Assembly: GCF_900119495.1 (NCBI RefSeq)
Contig: NZ_LT632435.1
Coordinates: forward strand, 1,008,736 to 1,072,735
DNA length: 64,000 nt
Source of the DNA: Arcanobacterium urinimassiliense
GTDB lineage: Bacteria > Actinomycetota > Actinomycetes > Actinomycetales > Actinomycetaceae
Direction: 5' to 3'
Under the pieces are notes generated by a model. The model did not search any database and was not told where the DNA came from. It worked only from the letters and a program-made list of their open reading frames with translations. Made by a program: the position numbers and the translations under genes. This document shows positions 1 through 9,661 of this stretch, piece after piece. Within the stretch, counting starts at the first letter, position 1. Each line of letters begins with the position of its first letter.

Positions 1-1
1 C

Positions 2-1036
2 ATAATTGGAGTGCTGGTAATTGCTGCGCTGCCGCTGCACGGGCTCAACCTGCGTTCCCATTTCGTGGAGTATATTCCGAAAGAATCTACGGCTTCTAAA
101 GCGCTATATGAAATCGATAAATCTTATCCGCAGCTGCAAACAGCCAGTATTTCGGTGCTCGCCGAAATAGATAAAGAAAATACGACTGATCTACAAGCGG
201 AAATAAAAGATATTGCCGGCGTATCTCGCTTAGGCGAACTAGAAGATTTATCAGGTAGCACCCTTATTCCGGTCTACACCGGCGATAGTGATCCAGTGGG
301 CAAAGATGTGACAAATATAGTCAAAGAAATTCGCAATCTACATCCGGGATACCCAATATATGTAGGCGGTGCCGCCGCTTTGCAATATGACTTCATTCAG
401 TCGCTAATATCCGGTTTACCGGGGGCTATTACTATTATTCTGATTTCCGTACTAGTGTTGCTTTTCTTAATGACCGGATCACTAATAGCGCCATTAAAAG
501 CCTTAGTAATAAATTCTCTTTCCCTACTCGCCGGTCTAGGCATCACTACCTTTATCTTCAATAACGGCTTATTGACGATGCCCCACACTCCCGGTATCGA
601 AACTTTCGTCATTGCCGTGGCTGCCGCTTTCGGTTTCGGCTTGGCAATGGATTATGAAGTATTCCTTGTAGCGCGTATTAAAGAGTATTGGGATAGCGGA
701 TGTGACAACGACACTGCCGTAGAAAAAGGCTTGCAGAGATCTGGGCGCATTATTACGGCAGCTGCGGCAATCATTATTGCCGTATTTGTAGGATTCATCT
801 TCGGCAATTTAGTGCCGGTAAAGCAAATAGGTATGGCTCTTGCTACGATTGTGCTCGTAGATGCTACCTTGGTGCGAATGTTGCTTGTACCAGCTATTAT
901 GACCTTGCTAGGCAAATGGAATTGGTGGGCTCCTAAGCCTTTACAAAAGTTCCATACCCGGATTGCGGCAGTGATTGGGCGGGGAGTAAAAAACGAGAAA
1001 GCTACCGATTATCTGGCACAAGTTACTAATAATTAA
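2..1036 (+). CDS. MMPL/RND-family transporter, C-terminal part (5' end outside window)
   Basis: The reading frame is already open at base 2, so the gene begins upstream of the window; the GTG at 11 is an internal valine codon. The visible part is a soluble loop followed by five or six hydrophobic segments (roughly residues 134-156, 160-185, 195-217, 250-272 and 276-300, counted from base 11). The segment GFGLAMDYEVFLVARIKE, with its buried Asp, is the hallmark of the MMPL proton-relay helix. MMPL proteins export lipids or drugs using the proton gradient; the substrate cannot be told from this fragment. It converges on the acetyltransferase gene, with only 46 bases between the stop codons. Confidence 0.88.
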   Translation: MIGVLVIAALPLHGLNLRSHFVEYIPKESTASKALYEIDKSYPQLQTASISVLAEIDKENTTDLQAEIKDIAGVSRLGELEDLSGSTLIPVYTGDSDPVGKDVTNIVKEIRNLHPGYPIYVGGAAALQYDFIQSLISGLPGAITIILISVLVLLFLMTGSLIAPLKALVINSLSLLAGLGITTFIFNNGLLTMPHTPGIETFVIAVAAAFGFGLAMDYEVFLVARIKEYWDSGCDNDTAVEKGLQRSGRIITAAAAIIIAVFVGFIFGNLVPVKQIGMALATIVLVDATLVRMLLVPAIMTLLGKWNWWAPKPLQKFHTRIAAVIGRGVKNEKATDYLAQVTNN

Positions 1037-1059
1037 TGTTTAAGAATTCATTAATTATT
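1028..1059. terminator. AT-rich inverted repeat between convergent genes
   Basis: An 11-base perfect inverted repeat (AATAATTAATG and its complement, 10-base loop) overlaps the stop codon of the MMPL gene and lies between two convergent genes. It is AT-only and has no clean T run, so a terminator role is an inference from its position. Confidence 0.35.
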
Positions 1060-1082
1060 GGCAAGCAATTTGCCGAAATTTT

Positions 1083-1916
1083 CTAGCGCGCCTGTTTTTG
1101 CAGATCGGGGAAAGGCTTCGCTCTCCCACTGAGAAAGACTCCTGCTTGCCGATATCCGAGGCGCTGATAAATGCGGCGGGCATTGCTATTCCAATGCCAC
1201 ATTCCAAATTGGAGAGCTTTCACGCCCGCATTTTCGAAACAGTAGTTAGTGGCCGCTACCATCAACGCCGAACCATAGCCCTGTTTACGAAATTTTGGTC
1301 GGGTGCCTAAACCATGCAGCTCAGCTACACCGGTGAGTATATCCATTCCCACTACACCAGCAATTTCTCCTCCGGTAGTTTCTACGTAGAACCAAGTAAA
1401 ATTAGCAAATTCAGATTTGGCAGCGGTAGTGGTGTTGGAATCTTGTAAAGCCGCATAAATACGTTGATGCACGGCAGAAGAATTAACGCTACCCGGCGGA
1501 GAAACTTTTAAATCAATTTCCCGTGCGCTGGGCGGGAGCTTTTCATTGGTCCAATAGTAATCCCACTCCCAGCCCCAATGCGGGCCATAAAATTTTCGTA
1601 AATTTACCGGAAGGTCATCATAGATACCGCGCTCAATCATAGTGCGCTGCGGCGGCGAAAATTGCTCGCTAACTTTCGCTAATTCCTGGGCACCCGCTTC
1701 TCCAGATCCCGCAGCTAAGAGCATAATTTCGGAACTATCAGGGCGCACATAGGCTAAACGCACCGCTACTTCAGAAGTTAAAAGTTCATAAAGTACCGGC
1801 CCAGAAGTTTGCCTGCTCGCTCCCTGCACCCAGAAAGGAGAATCCGCGCCGGTAGAAAATTCCCCAAAAGTAGGAGAATCTTTTTCTACCGGCGCGAGAA
1901 TTTTCTTATCAGCCAT
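1083..1916 (-). CDS. GNAT-family N-acetyltransferase
   Basis: A 277-residue protein whose C-terminal half is a GNAT fold: residues about 205-225 contain the acetyl-CoA pyrophosphate-binding stretch RKQGYGSAL, followed by a helix and the WHWNSNARRIYQRLGY segment typical of GNAT motif B. The N-terminal 150 residues are diverged and may be a second, degenerate GNAT repeat. The acceptor substrate is unknown. The ATG overlaps the aspS stop by one base (TAATG), so the gene is probably translationally coupled to aspS and co-transcribed with it. Confidence 0.85.
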   Translation of the reverse strand: MADKKILAPVEKDSPTFGEFSTGADSPFWVQGASRQTSGPVLYELLTSEVAVRLAYVRPDSSEIMLLAAGSGEAGAQELAKVSEQFSPPQRTMIERGIYDDLPVNLRKFYGPHWGWEWDYYWTNEKLPPSAREIDLKVSPPGSVNSSAVHQRIYAALQDSNTTTAAKSEFANFTWFYVETTGGEIAGVVGMDILTGVAELHGLGTRPKFRKQGYGSALMVAATNYCFENAGVKALQFGMWHWNSNARRIYQRLGYRQAGVFLSGRAKPFPDLQKQAR

Positions 1917-3709
1917 TACTTTTGCGGAGTATCGCTATCTTTTTTCTCTAAAGGAGCATCAACCCCAGCTTCTTTACGCTGTTGCGCAGTAATTGGAGCT
2001 GGCGCATCCGTCATCGGATCCCAACCATTTCCAATCTTCGGGAAAGCGATTACATCGCGAATAGAAGGCGCTTTCATTAGAAGAGATACAATTCGATCCC
2101 AACCAAAAGCAATTCCGCCATGCGGAGGAGCACCGAATTTGAAGGCGTCGAGCAAGAATCCAAATTTCTCTTGCGCAGCTTCCTCATCCAAACCCATTAC
2201 TTGGAATACGCGCTCTTGTACATCTCGGCGATGAATACGAATCGAACCGCCACCAATTTCGTTGCCGTTGCAGACAATATCGTAGGCATAAGCTAAAGCA
2301 TTAGCTGGATCGGTATCGAAATTATCTAAGCATTCTGGCTTCGGAGAAGTGAAAGCGTGATGTACCGCTGTCCACTTACCGCCGCCTACGGCCACATCTC
2401 CCTCGGCTTCTGCATCTTTTGCCGGCTTGAAAAGTGGAGCATCTACTACCCACAAAAATGCCCAATCATCTTCTTTAATTAGGCCACACCGCTTGCCGAT
2501 TTCCAGCCGCGCCGCGCCTAGTAAATCCCGCGCCGGTGTAGGCTCACCAGCAGCAAAGAAAATACAATCCCCAGGTTGCGCACCGGTGGCAGCTGCTAAA
2601 CCAGCTTTTTCTTTTTCCGAGATATTCTTGGCTACGGGGCCACCCAGTTCGCCTTCGTTATTAATCGTCACATAGGCTAGGCCGCGTGCTCCCCGCGCTT
2701 TCGCCCATTCTTGCCATTTATCAAAAGTGCGGCGCGGCTGAGCAGCTCCTCCGGGCATTACTACTGCTCCTACATAAGGAGCTTGGAATACTCGGAACGG
2801 AGTATCGGCAAAAAATTCCGAAAGATCTACTAGTTCTTGGCCAAAACGCATATCCGGTTTATCGGATCCAAAGCGTTCCATGGCTTCTTTGTAGGCCATA
2901 CGTGGAATCGGAGTAGAAATATCAACACCAATGAGCTTCCAGATGTCGCGTAAAACTTTTTCGGCAATTGCAATTACGTCGTCTTGATCTACGAAAGACA
3001 TTTCTACGTCGAGCTGCGTAAACTCTGGCTGACGATCGGCGCGGAAATCTTCATCTCGATAGCAACGCGCAATCTGATAGTAACGTTCCATACCCGCTAC
3101 CATTAGGAGCTGCTTAAAGAGCTGCGGTGACTGCGGAAGCGCATACCAAGACCCCGGAGAAAGCCGCGCGGGAACGATGAAATCGCGGGCGCCTTCCGGA
3201 GTAGAGCGAATTAAGGTAGGAGTTTCAATTTCCACAAAGTCATTAGCATCTAGTACTTGCCGAGCCGCCCTATTTACTTGTGCTCGCAGCCGAATAGCGC
3301 GCTGCTCATAAGAACGCCGTAAATCTAGATAGCGATACTTGAGGCGAGTTTCTTCATTCACTGCCCCCGCATCTTCCGCATGATCTGAGACCTGGAAAGG
3401 CAGTGGAGCAGCGGGATTCAATACCTCTACTTCCTGTGCTTCTACTTCAATTTCTCCAGTAGGTAAAGCAGGATTAGTATTTCCATCTGGGCGCGCATTG
3501 ACGGTACCGGTTATTTGTATTACGTACTCACTCCGTAATTCATGGGCCACATCCTCCCGAATCGTCACTTGGGCAATTCCGGAAGCATCCCGTAAATCTA
3601 TAAAAGCGATACCGCCGTGATCGCGGCGCCGATCGACCCAACCAGCTAGCGTAACGCTACTGCCAATATCTTCTTTACGCAGGGAACCTGCCATACGAGT
3701 ACGTAACAT
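1916..3709 (-). CDS. aspS: Aspartyl-tRNA synthetase
   Basis: 597 residues, the normal bacterial AspRS length. It has an N-terminal OB fold for the anticodon (about 1-110), class II motif 2 around residues 213-240 ([20 protein letters not shown]), a bacterial GAD insertion in the middle, and motif 3 near the C terminus ([14 protein letters not shown]). It charges tRNA-Asp in the cytoplasm. Whether it also charges tRNA-Asn cannot be decided here. The start ATG has GAGG five bases upstream. The last 25 residues are a charged extension of low conservation. The gene reads into the GNAT gene. Confidence 0.97.
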   Translation of the reverse strand: MLRTRMAGSLRKEDIGSSVTLAGWVDRRRDHGGIAFIDLRDASGIAQVTIREDVAHELRSEYVIQITGTVNARPDGNTNPALPTGEIEVEAQEVEVLNPAAPLPFQVSDHAEDAGAVNEETRLKYRYLDLRRSYEQRAIRLRAQVNRAARQVLDANDFVEIETPTLIRSTPEGARDFIVPARLSPGSWYALPQSPQLFKQLLMVAGMERYYQIARCYRDEDFRADRQPEFTQLDVEMSFVDQDDVIAIAEKVLRDIWKLIGVDISTPIPRMAYKEAMERFGSDKPDMRFGQELVDLSEFFADTPFRVFQAPYVGAVVMPGGAAQPRRTFDKWQEWAKARGARGLAYVTINNEGELGGPVAKNISEKEKAGLAAATGAQPGDCIFFAAGEPTPARDLLGAARLEIGKRCGLIKEDDWAFLWVVDAPLFKPAKDAEAEGDVAVGGGKWTAVHHAFTSPKPECLDNFDTDPANALAYAYDIVCNGNEIGGGSIRIHRRDVQERVFQVMGLDEEAAQEKFGFLLDAFKFGAPPHGGIAFGWDRIVSLLMKAPSIRDVIAFPKIGNGWDPMTDAPAPITAQQRKEAGVDAPLEKKDSDTPQK

Positions 3710-3962
3710 AAAACCTCATTTCTCCAATTGTTTTCACCCGCGAGACGGGCGGGCTACAGTGGGCTGCGAGACAAGCGGCACACACGCTTTTTATAATACG
3801 CTTCTCTTGCCTTTCACTTCTCTGCGCTCCAGCAGTGGAGCTTAAATTCACACCTTAGTGACTTGTGCTAGCTGCGGTGGAAAGTGAAAATTAAAGAAGA
3901 CGAGCCAAGCTGATTTTAGAAAAATCTATTTATTACTATCCCGCAACTGAAATAGGTGTTTT
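3710..3962. promoter_or_regulatory. Divergent promoter region between aspS and the MFS gene
   Basis: 253 bases separate the two divergent starts. A TATAAT box lies on the plus strand at 3792-3797, and its complement offers a TATTAT-like box to aspS; no good -35 partner is seen for either. A small perfect hairpin (GCTCCA, 4-base loop) sits at 3826-3841. No T-box or riboswitch core is recognised. Confidence 0.3.
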
Positions 3963-5387
3963 TTGCAAGATAATATCGCCCCCAAAGAGGAAAAAATTAC
4001 CTCGAATAGCGTATCTATAAAATTAGGTGCTGATACGCTGCGGTGGCTGCAAGTAATCGCCGTCAGTTTGGTAAGTATGGCCGCCTTTGAGACGGTAGCA
4101 GTTACTACCGCTATGCCCTATGTGATGGAAGATTTACAAGGTGAGTATCTGTATGCTCTCGCCTCTGGGATTGCTCTAGCCACTCAAGTAATAACTACCG
4201 GTTTAGCAGGTAAATGGTGCGATACGAAAGGTCCACACCCCGCACTTTACACCGGGCTAATTCTTTTTATATCTGGCCTCCTCATCGCTACTTTTTCTCC
4301 AAATGCCGAGATGCTCGTGCTAGGAAGAGGGATTCAAGGTTTGGGAGGCGGGCTGCTAATTGTGCCCCTTTACGTATTGGCCGGCCACTATATTCCTCCA
4401 GAAAAACAAGCTAATTTTTTTGCCTCTTTAGCTGCCGCCTGGGTACTGCCAGCATTGGTTGGTCCAGCTATTTCGGGGGCTTTGGTCGAGTATGTACATT
4501 GGCGCTGGGTATTTGGCATTACTCCCTTTGTTATTCTCGCTTTTCTACCGCTCATAATCATAAAAGTGCGAGCTTTTCCGCATTTAGCAGATCCACAAAA
4601 ACTGCAGAATTTTCCGCGCGTCATATTTCTCGCTCTAGGCACGGGAATTGCCGTGAGTGGCCTGCAGATACTATCGGGGGTAAAAGCGGAAAACTTCTCT
4701 GCACTTCATTTTCTAGGTATTCTTCTACTCACGAGCTGTTGTTTCTTAGCAGTGCGTCCGCTCCTACCTCCACATACTCTACGTGCCGGAAGAGGCCTTC
4801 CTGCCAGCGTACTTTATCGCGGTATGATGAACGGTGCCTATGTGGCGGTGGAACTTTTCTTGCCTTTACTTCTAAAAAATGTGCATAATTTTTCTCCCAC
4901 TCGTGCTGGGATTGTCCTCACCATAGGTTCAGTTACCTGGGCTGCTGGTTCTTTTCTGCAAGGAAAAATCCACAATCCAAACTGGCGAAAGAAAATGCCG
5001 CTCATTGGCTCTACTATGCAAATAATTGGGATTTTTTTGACTCTCCCGGGAATCTTCCCTGCTGTGCCAGGAGAAGTAGTTTTTGCTGGCTGGCTAATTG
5101 CTTCCCTCGGGGTGGGAATAATCTATCCAGGAATTACGGTATATGCGCTGGCTCTTACTCCGAAAGAGAATCACGGCCGTACCTCTTCGGCCCTCCAAAT
5201 TCTCGATTCACTAGGGGCAGCTATTTGTATCGCCTATGCCGGTATTATTTTTGCTCTCTGCCGGAGCCTCGGCGTCTATGCTTTTGGCCCCACCATTGGC
5301 GCGCTCGTTATTTTTGCAGTTTTTGCTTTATTGATTGGTCAGCGCATACAAAAACCCGGCTCTACTACTTTTTCAATAACTTTTTGA
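3963..5387 (+). CDS. MFS transporter, drug-efflux type
   Basis: 474 residues with about 12 to 14 hydrophobic segments. After the first helix come the MFS loop 2-3 region (GKWCDTKG, about residue 82) and the helix-5-like stretch GRGIQGLGGGLLIVPLYVLAGHY, which resembles the antiporter motif C of drug-proton exporters. The start is a TTG with AGG six bases upstream; no ATG lies near the first helix. The DEAD-box helicase gene starts 15 bases after its stop, so the two are probably one operon. The substrate is unknown. Confidence 0.85.
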   Translation: MQDNIAPKEEKITSNSVSIKLGADTLRWLQVIAVSLVSMAAFETVAVTTAMPYVMEDLQGEYLYALASGIALATQVITTGLAGKWCDTKGPHPALYTGLILFISGLLIATFSPNAEMLVLGRGIQGLGGGLLIVPLYVLAGHYIPPEKQANFFASLAAAWVLPALVGPAISGALVEYVHWRWVFGITPFVILAFLPLIIIKVRAFPHLADPQKLQNFPRVIFLALGTGIAVSGLQILSGVKAENFSALHFLGILLLTSCCFLAVRPLLPPHTLRAGRGLPASVLYRGMMNGAYVAVELFLPLLLKNVHNFSPTRAGIVLTIGSVTWAAGSFLQGKIHNPNWRKKMPLIGSTMQIIGIFLTLPGIFPAVPGEVVFAGWLIASLGVGIIYPGITVYALALTPKENHGRTSSALQILDSLGAAICIAYAGIIFALCRSLGVYAFGPTIGALVIFAVFALLIGQRIQKPGSTTFSITF

Positions 5388-5402
5388 TAGGAATATTTTT
5401 AG

Positions 5403-7331
5403 ATGGATACTACTAGTACTTTTGCTGATCTTTGCTTGCCACTTCCCCTGCTAGAAACAGTGGAAAAGCTCGGATTCACCGCCCCTACCGCAATTCAAAT
5501 GCAAGCTATTCCCCCGCTCCTCGCGGGGCGCGATGTAATTGGGGTAGCACAAACTGGCACGGGGAAAACGGCGGCTTTTGGTCTCCCGCTGCTTACACAG
5601 ATAGATCCGGAGCTAAAAAATGTACAAGCCCTGGTACTAGCTCCCACCCGGGAATTAGCAATTCAAGATGCCGAAGCAATTACTAATTTCGCAATAAATA
5701 ACGCCGATATCGAAGTAGCTACAATCTATGGCGGCGCGCCGTACGGACCACAGCTACAGGCATTGCGTAAAGGGGCACAAATAGTAGTGGGAGCCCCTGG
5801 CCGAATTATTGATCTATATGAACGCGGAGCGCTCGTGCTCGATTCGGTGAAATACTTTGTGCTAGATGAAGCCGATGAAATGCTACATATGGGCTTTGCA
5901 GAAGACGTCGATAAAATCGCGGCTGCTCTTCCCCCAGAGCGAATCTCAGCTTTATTCTCAGCTACTATGCCTAAGCAGATTCGCGCTATTGCCGCCCAGC
6001 ATCTGCAAGATCCGATTGAAATAACTGTCACGCCGCCTGCCTCCGTTGTAGAAACCATCGAACAGGAATATGCGGTAGTGGCAGAGCGCTATAAAGTGGG
6101 AGCATTGTGCCGCGTATTAGCTACTACAGCGGCTCCAGCTGCTCTGGTATTCGTACATACGCGCGCTACTGCCGAGCAACTCGCTTTAGAATTGACGGCC
6201 CGCGGAGTACACGCAGCTACACTTTCGGGAGATGTAGCGCAAGTGGAACGCGAACGTTTGGTGGAACGGCTTCGCAGTGGTTTCCTTAATGTACTGGTGG
6301 CCACCGATGTGGCGGCGCGCGGATTAGATGTGGAACGAATTGGCTTAGTAGTCAATTTTGATATTCCCCGGGAAGCTGCCACCTATGTGCATCGAATCGG
6401 GCGCACCGGGCGAGCTGGACGCCGTGGGCATGCCCTTACTTTTGTCACTCCTAAACAGCGTTTCCGCCTCCGGAGAATCGAAAAAATAACTGGAGTGGCA
6501 ATTAAAGAAGCTAAGCTGCCTACCGCAAGTGAAGTAAATTCAATTCGGGCCCGGGAAGTGCTTGCCCAAGCTCAGAAGCGGCAGGAAAAGGGAAACTTAG
6601 ATCTCTATGCTACCGCTTTGATGCAGTGGCAGGCAGAGCAGGAAAAGCAGAATGAAGATACTGCGAACTGGGAAAATGACGCTAGTGGCGAGAATCTGGA
6701 AAATACGGAGTCGCCCCTAAATGCCGAAACGCCTCTAAATAATGAAGATCAGCAGTCGCTAAAGTTCCCGGCCGATTTACTACTGGCACTGCTAGCTCTC
6801 GCGGTACAAGACGATGGTGAAAAAACCTCTGCCGAACCAGAAGATTTAGCGGCAAGTTTTACAGCGGAAAAAGAATCACGGAAAGCCGGGAAACGCTGCA
6901 CCGAGCCCAAAGCTCCCACTTTTTCTGGCAAAGGCACGGTATATCGCGTAGAAGTAGGCCGACGAGATGGAGTTTCACCGGGCTCAATAGTGGGAGCAAT
7001 TACCGGAGAGAGTAAGGTAAAAGGCTCTGAGTTGGGGCGAATCGATATTTTCCCCAGCTTTTCCTTAGTGGAAATGAAATATGAATTGGATAATAAAACG
7101 CGCAAACGGATTGGGCAAGCACGCTTAGCAGGGCGAGCTTTGAATATCTCGCGTGATAATGGACCGCGGAAACGGCAAAAATCTGCTGGTGCTGCCGGCG
7201 CAACAGATAACCCAGAACTGCGCAAATATCGCGCCGATAAAAAATTTGGCGAAGAACGCCGGAAAGCTCGGCAACAAGCACAAGAAAGAGCACAGCAGCG
7301 GAAGAAAAAAGGGAAGAAATCGCGCCACTGA
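5403..7331 (+). CDS. deaD: DEAD-box ATP-dependent RNA helicase with DbpA-type C-terminal domain
   Basis: 642 residues. The helicase core has the Q motif (GFTAPTAIQ, about 24-32), AQTGTGKT (49-56), PTRELA (about 84), DEAD (about 155), SAT (about 185) and HRIGRTGRAG (about 330). After an acidic, low-complexity linker (about 405-505) comes an RNA-binding DbpA/CsdA-type domain (about 510-590: YRVEVGRRDGVSPGSIVGAI), then a basic Lys/Arg/Gln tail. Proteins of this layout unwind RNA during ribosome assembly and cold adaptation. The gene follows the MFS gene by 15 bases and is read from its own ATG. Confidence 0.95.
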   Translation: MDTTSTFADLCLPLPLLETVEKLGFTAPTAIQMQAIPPLLAGRDVIGVAQTGTGKTAAFGLPLLTQIDPELKNVQALVLAPTRELAIQDAEAITNFAINNADIEVATIYGGAPYGPQLQALRKGAQIVVGAPGRIIDLYERGALVLDSVKYFVLDEADEMLHMGFAEDVDKIAAALPPERISALFSATMPKQIRAIAAQHLQDPIEITVTPPASVVETIEQEYAVVAERYKVGALCRVLATTAAPAALVFVHTRATAEQLALELTARGVHAATLSGDVAQVERERLVERLRSGFLNVLVATDVAARGLDVERIGLVVNFDIPREAATYVHRIGRTGRAGRRGHALTFVTPKQRFRLRRIEKITGVAIKEAKLPTASEVNSIRAREVLAQAQKRQEKGNLDLYATALMQWQAEQEKQNEDTANWENDASGENLENTESPLNAETPLNNEDQQSLKFPADLLLALLALAVQDDGEKTSAEPEDLAASFTAEKESRKAGKRCTEPKAPTFSGKGTVYRVEVGRRDGVSPGSIVGAITGESKVKGSELGRIDIFPSFSLVEMKYELDNKTRKRIGQARLAGRALNISRDNGPRKRQKSAGAAGATDNPELRKYRADKKFGEERRKARQQAQERAQQRKKKGKKSRH

Positions 7332-7395
7332 TTTCAACTCGCAATAATCTTTATCTACACTAATCGCAATTCAGAATTTGTGCTAAGCGCAATCC

Positions 7396-7421
7396 AGATT
7401 AGCTCCGATTCGGACTAATCT
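7396..7421. terminator. Hairpin between convergent deaD and hisS
   Basis: AGATTAG and CTAATCT form the outer stem and TCCG/CGGA the inner stem, with one bulged C. The hairpin overlaps the hisS stop codon and is followed on the plus strand by TTTATCT. It sits between convergent genes and may stop transcription in both directions. The motif TAATCTTTATCT also occurs at about 7346, giving a short direct repeat in the gap. Confidence 0.4.
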
Positions 7422-8746
7422 TTATCTGGACGCACTAAGGTAACTTTCCTATCTTCTGCTGGCGGAAGCCACGTATTGCTATCGGTGGGCACTTGCTCAC
7501 CGCTGCGAATATCTTTTACTTGCTCTCCCTCTTCGGTACTAAACCATACATAGGGAATTCCGCGCCGATCCGCATAGCGAATCTGCTTTCCAAATTTTGC
7601 ACAATTGGGCGAAACCTCTGCCGCTATCCCCCGCTGGCGCAAACGCATTGCGGTCTGCTCCGCATGGAGACGCTCAGATTCATCGTTCACCGCAATAAGT
7701 ACAGTGGTAGGTACCGGGCGGCTGGGTACTACAGTTTCTTTTCCAATAATTCTTGCCAACATCCGCGATACACCGATAGAAAGGCCCACTCCCGGATAAG
7801 TCTGTTTACCGTCACTAGCGAGCGAATCATAGCGCCCACCAGAACATACGGAACCCAAATCTTCATGCCCGAGCATAGTAGATTCATATACCGAACCCGT
7901 ATAGTAATCAAGACCGCGCGCAATTTTTAGATCTGCCTGTAATGATCCTGGAATCAAAGCATTAGCCCCTTCGATTAGGGCCACTAGCTCTTCTAAGCCC
8001 TCTTCTAGCAGTGGTGAATTATGACCAAGTGCCATTACGCGATCTGCTACTGAAGCGTCACTTCCCGAAATTTCTGCTAGCTGCAGTGCTAGGCGCGCTT
8101 GATCAGGAGTAGTTCCAACTTGTTCCTGAAGAATTTCCGCAACTGCGCCGGCCCCGATTTTATCTAACTTATCGATCACGCGCAGTGTCTCTTCAGTATT
8201 CTCGATACCGATTGCCTCATAAAAGCCCTGCGCTACTTTTCGATTAGAGGCCCGAATTATTACGCGCGGAATTGGTAAACGCGCTAGGGCATCTACCATA
8301 ACTAGCGGAACTTCGATTTCGTGATGAAAAGCTAGCTCTCCTTGCCCGACCACATCTACATCTGCTTGGAGAAACTCCCGAAAGCGACCATCTTGTGGAC
8401 GCTCGCCTCGCCATACTTTTTGAATTTGGTAGCGACGAAAAGGAAAATGTAGATGCCCCGCATGCTCTAAGACATAACGAGCGAGCGGCACAGTGAGATC
8501 GAAATGCAACCCGAGCTCTGCCGGCCCCGATTTCTCTCTATCTTGTAGCCGCGACAGTAAATAGATCTCTTTCGAAGTTTCCCCTTTACTGAGCAAACGT
8601 TCTACCGGCTCTACCGCACGCGTTTCAATTCCGGAAAAAGCGTGTAATTCAAAAGTTTCCCGCAGCGTATCCACTACTTGCTGTTCGACAAGCCGCCCGG
8701 CAGGCAGCCATTCCGGAAATCCGGAAAGCGGAGCAATTTTGGCCAT
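7415..8746 (-). CDS. hisS: Histidyl-tRNA synthetase
   Basis: 443 residues. Class II motif 2 lies around 104-132 (RRYQIQKVWRGERPQDGRFR), the histidine-specific segment LKIARGLDYYTGSVYE around 272-287, and the anticodon-binding alpha/beta domain in the last 100 residues (about 345-430). The enzyme charges tRNA-His in the cytoplasm. The ATG is preceded by GAAAGAGAAAG. The MBL-fold hydrolase gene lies 55 bases upstream on the same strand; this hydrolase-hisS pairing is common in actinobacteria and suggests co-transcription. Confidence 0.97.
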   Translation of the reverse strand: MAKIAPLSGFPEWLPAGRLVEQQVVDTLRETFELHAFSGIETRAVEPVERLLSKGETSKEIYLLSRLQDREKSGPAELGLHFDLTVPLARYVLEHAGHLHFPFRRYQIQKVWRGERPQDGRFREFLQADVDVVGQGELAFHHEIEVPLVMVDALARLPIPRVIIRASNRKVAQGFYEAIGIENTEETLRVIDKLDKIGAGAVAEILQEQVGTTPDQARLALQLAEISGSDASVADRVMALGHNSPLLEEGLEELVALIEGANALIPGSLQADLKIARGLDYYTGSVYESTMLGHEDLGSVCSGGRYDSLASDGKQTYPGVGLSIGVSRMLARIIGKETVVPSRPVPTTVLIAVNDESERLHAEQTAMRLRQRGIAAEVSPNCAKFGKQIRYADRRGIPYVWFSTEEGEQVKDIRSGEQVPTDSNTWLPPAEDRKVTLVRPDKD

Positions 8747-8801
8747 AATCTTTCTCTTTCTTTTCAGGCAGCAACCTCGATTTTACTCTGTTTTGGAAGA
8801 A

Positions 8802-9539
8802 TTAACTCATAGCAGCTTGTAAAAATTGCGAATGTCGCACTTCGTGGAACATAGAAGTGGTATCTCCATGACCGGGCAGAATTAAAGTTTCTGGTTTTAT
8901 CGCCTGTACCAAGAAGCGCAGCGAAGCTGCCATTGCGTAGCCATCTCCTCCGGGAAGATCAGTGCGCCCAATACCGTTATTAAAAATCACATCTCCGGAA
9001 AGCAAGAATTTTTCTTCCCGCCCCGTCACTAAGATATTTTCCATTTCCGGCGAAGTAGGATTTTCCGCGCGTGATTGCCCCGCAAAAAGAAATACGGCCG
9101 AACCTTCGGTATGCCCGGGAGCGGGAACTGCCCGCATGGGAATTCCCGGTACGAGCTCTACGGTGGTAGAAAAAATTTCATCTGGTAGATTCTGCAAATT
9201 TTCTGGCTCCTGCCATTGGTCTATTCCCATGCGGGTAAAGCCTAGGTGTGAATTCTCCATCCCGGTAGTGGCAAGTGGATCGGTGAGCCGATAGCGATCA
9301 GGAGCAGAAATATATACTGGCGCAGCACCAGCTACTGCCGATACATCCCAGACGTGATCAGCATGCCCATGGGTAAGTAATACGGCTCCTAGGTGCAAAT
9401 TTTGTGCCGCTAAAGTATCTTTAATCCAATAGCGCGAACCTGCACCGGTATCTACGACTAATGCACTACGGGTATTCTCATCAGCCAATATATAGGTATT
9501 TGCCTCTAAAAAAGTACGGTTATAACGCAGAATTATCAT
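8802..9539 (-). CDS. Metallo-beta-lactamase-fold hydrolase (glyoxalase II-like)
   Basis: 245 residues with all the metal motifs of the glyoxalase II branch: THGHADH at 56-62, a second metal histidine in PGHTEGSAVFLF, SGDVIFNNGIGRTDLPGGD with the bridging Asp, and the C-terminal LPGHGD. The RTDL/GGD pattern after SGD is typical of small hydroxyacylglutathione-hydrolase-like proteins. Actinobacteria lack glutathione, so the natural thioester is probably not glutathione-based. The gene is divergent from the DUF349 gene. Confidence 0.88.
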   Translation of the reverse strand: MIILRYNRTFLEANTYILADENTRSALVVDTGAGSRYWIKDTLAAQNLHLGAVLLTHGHADHVWDVSAVAGAAPVYISAPDRYRLTDPLATTGMENSHLGFTRMGIDQWQEPENLQNLPDEIFSTTVELVPGIPMRAVPAPGHTEGSAVFLFAGQSRAENPTSPEMENILVTGREEKFLLSGDVIFNNGIGRTDLPGGDGYAMAASLRFLVQAIKPETLILPGHGDTTSMFHEVRHSQFLQAAMS

Positions 9540-9661
9540 ATAGATAACCGTAGCGGAAATTGCCGCTTTTCGACATTGGAGAGAAAATCTGCGTAAACTG
9601 TGTGTTGAATGACGTGTACGGTATGCGTAAAGCCGACCCCGGCCTCAAAAGGAGATCAAAG

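Noticed and set aside
1098-2234. Plus-strand frames opposite the GNAT and aspS genes
   Set aside because: Shadows of well-supported minus-strand genes.
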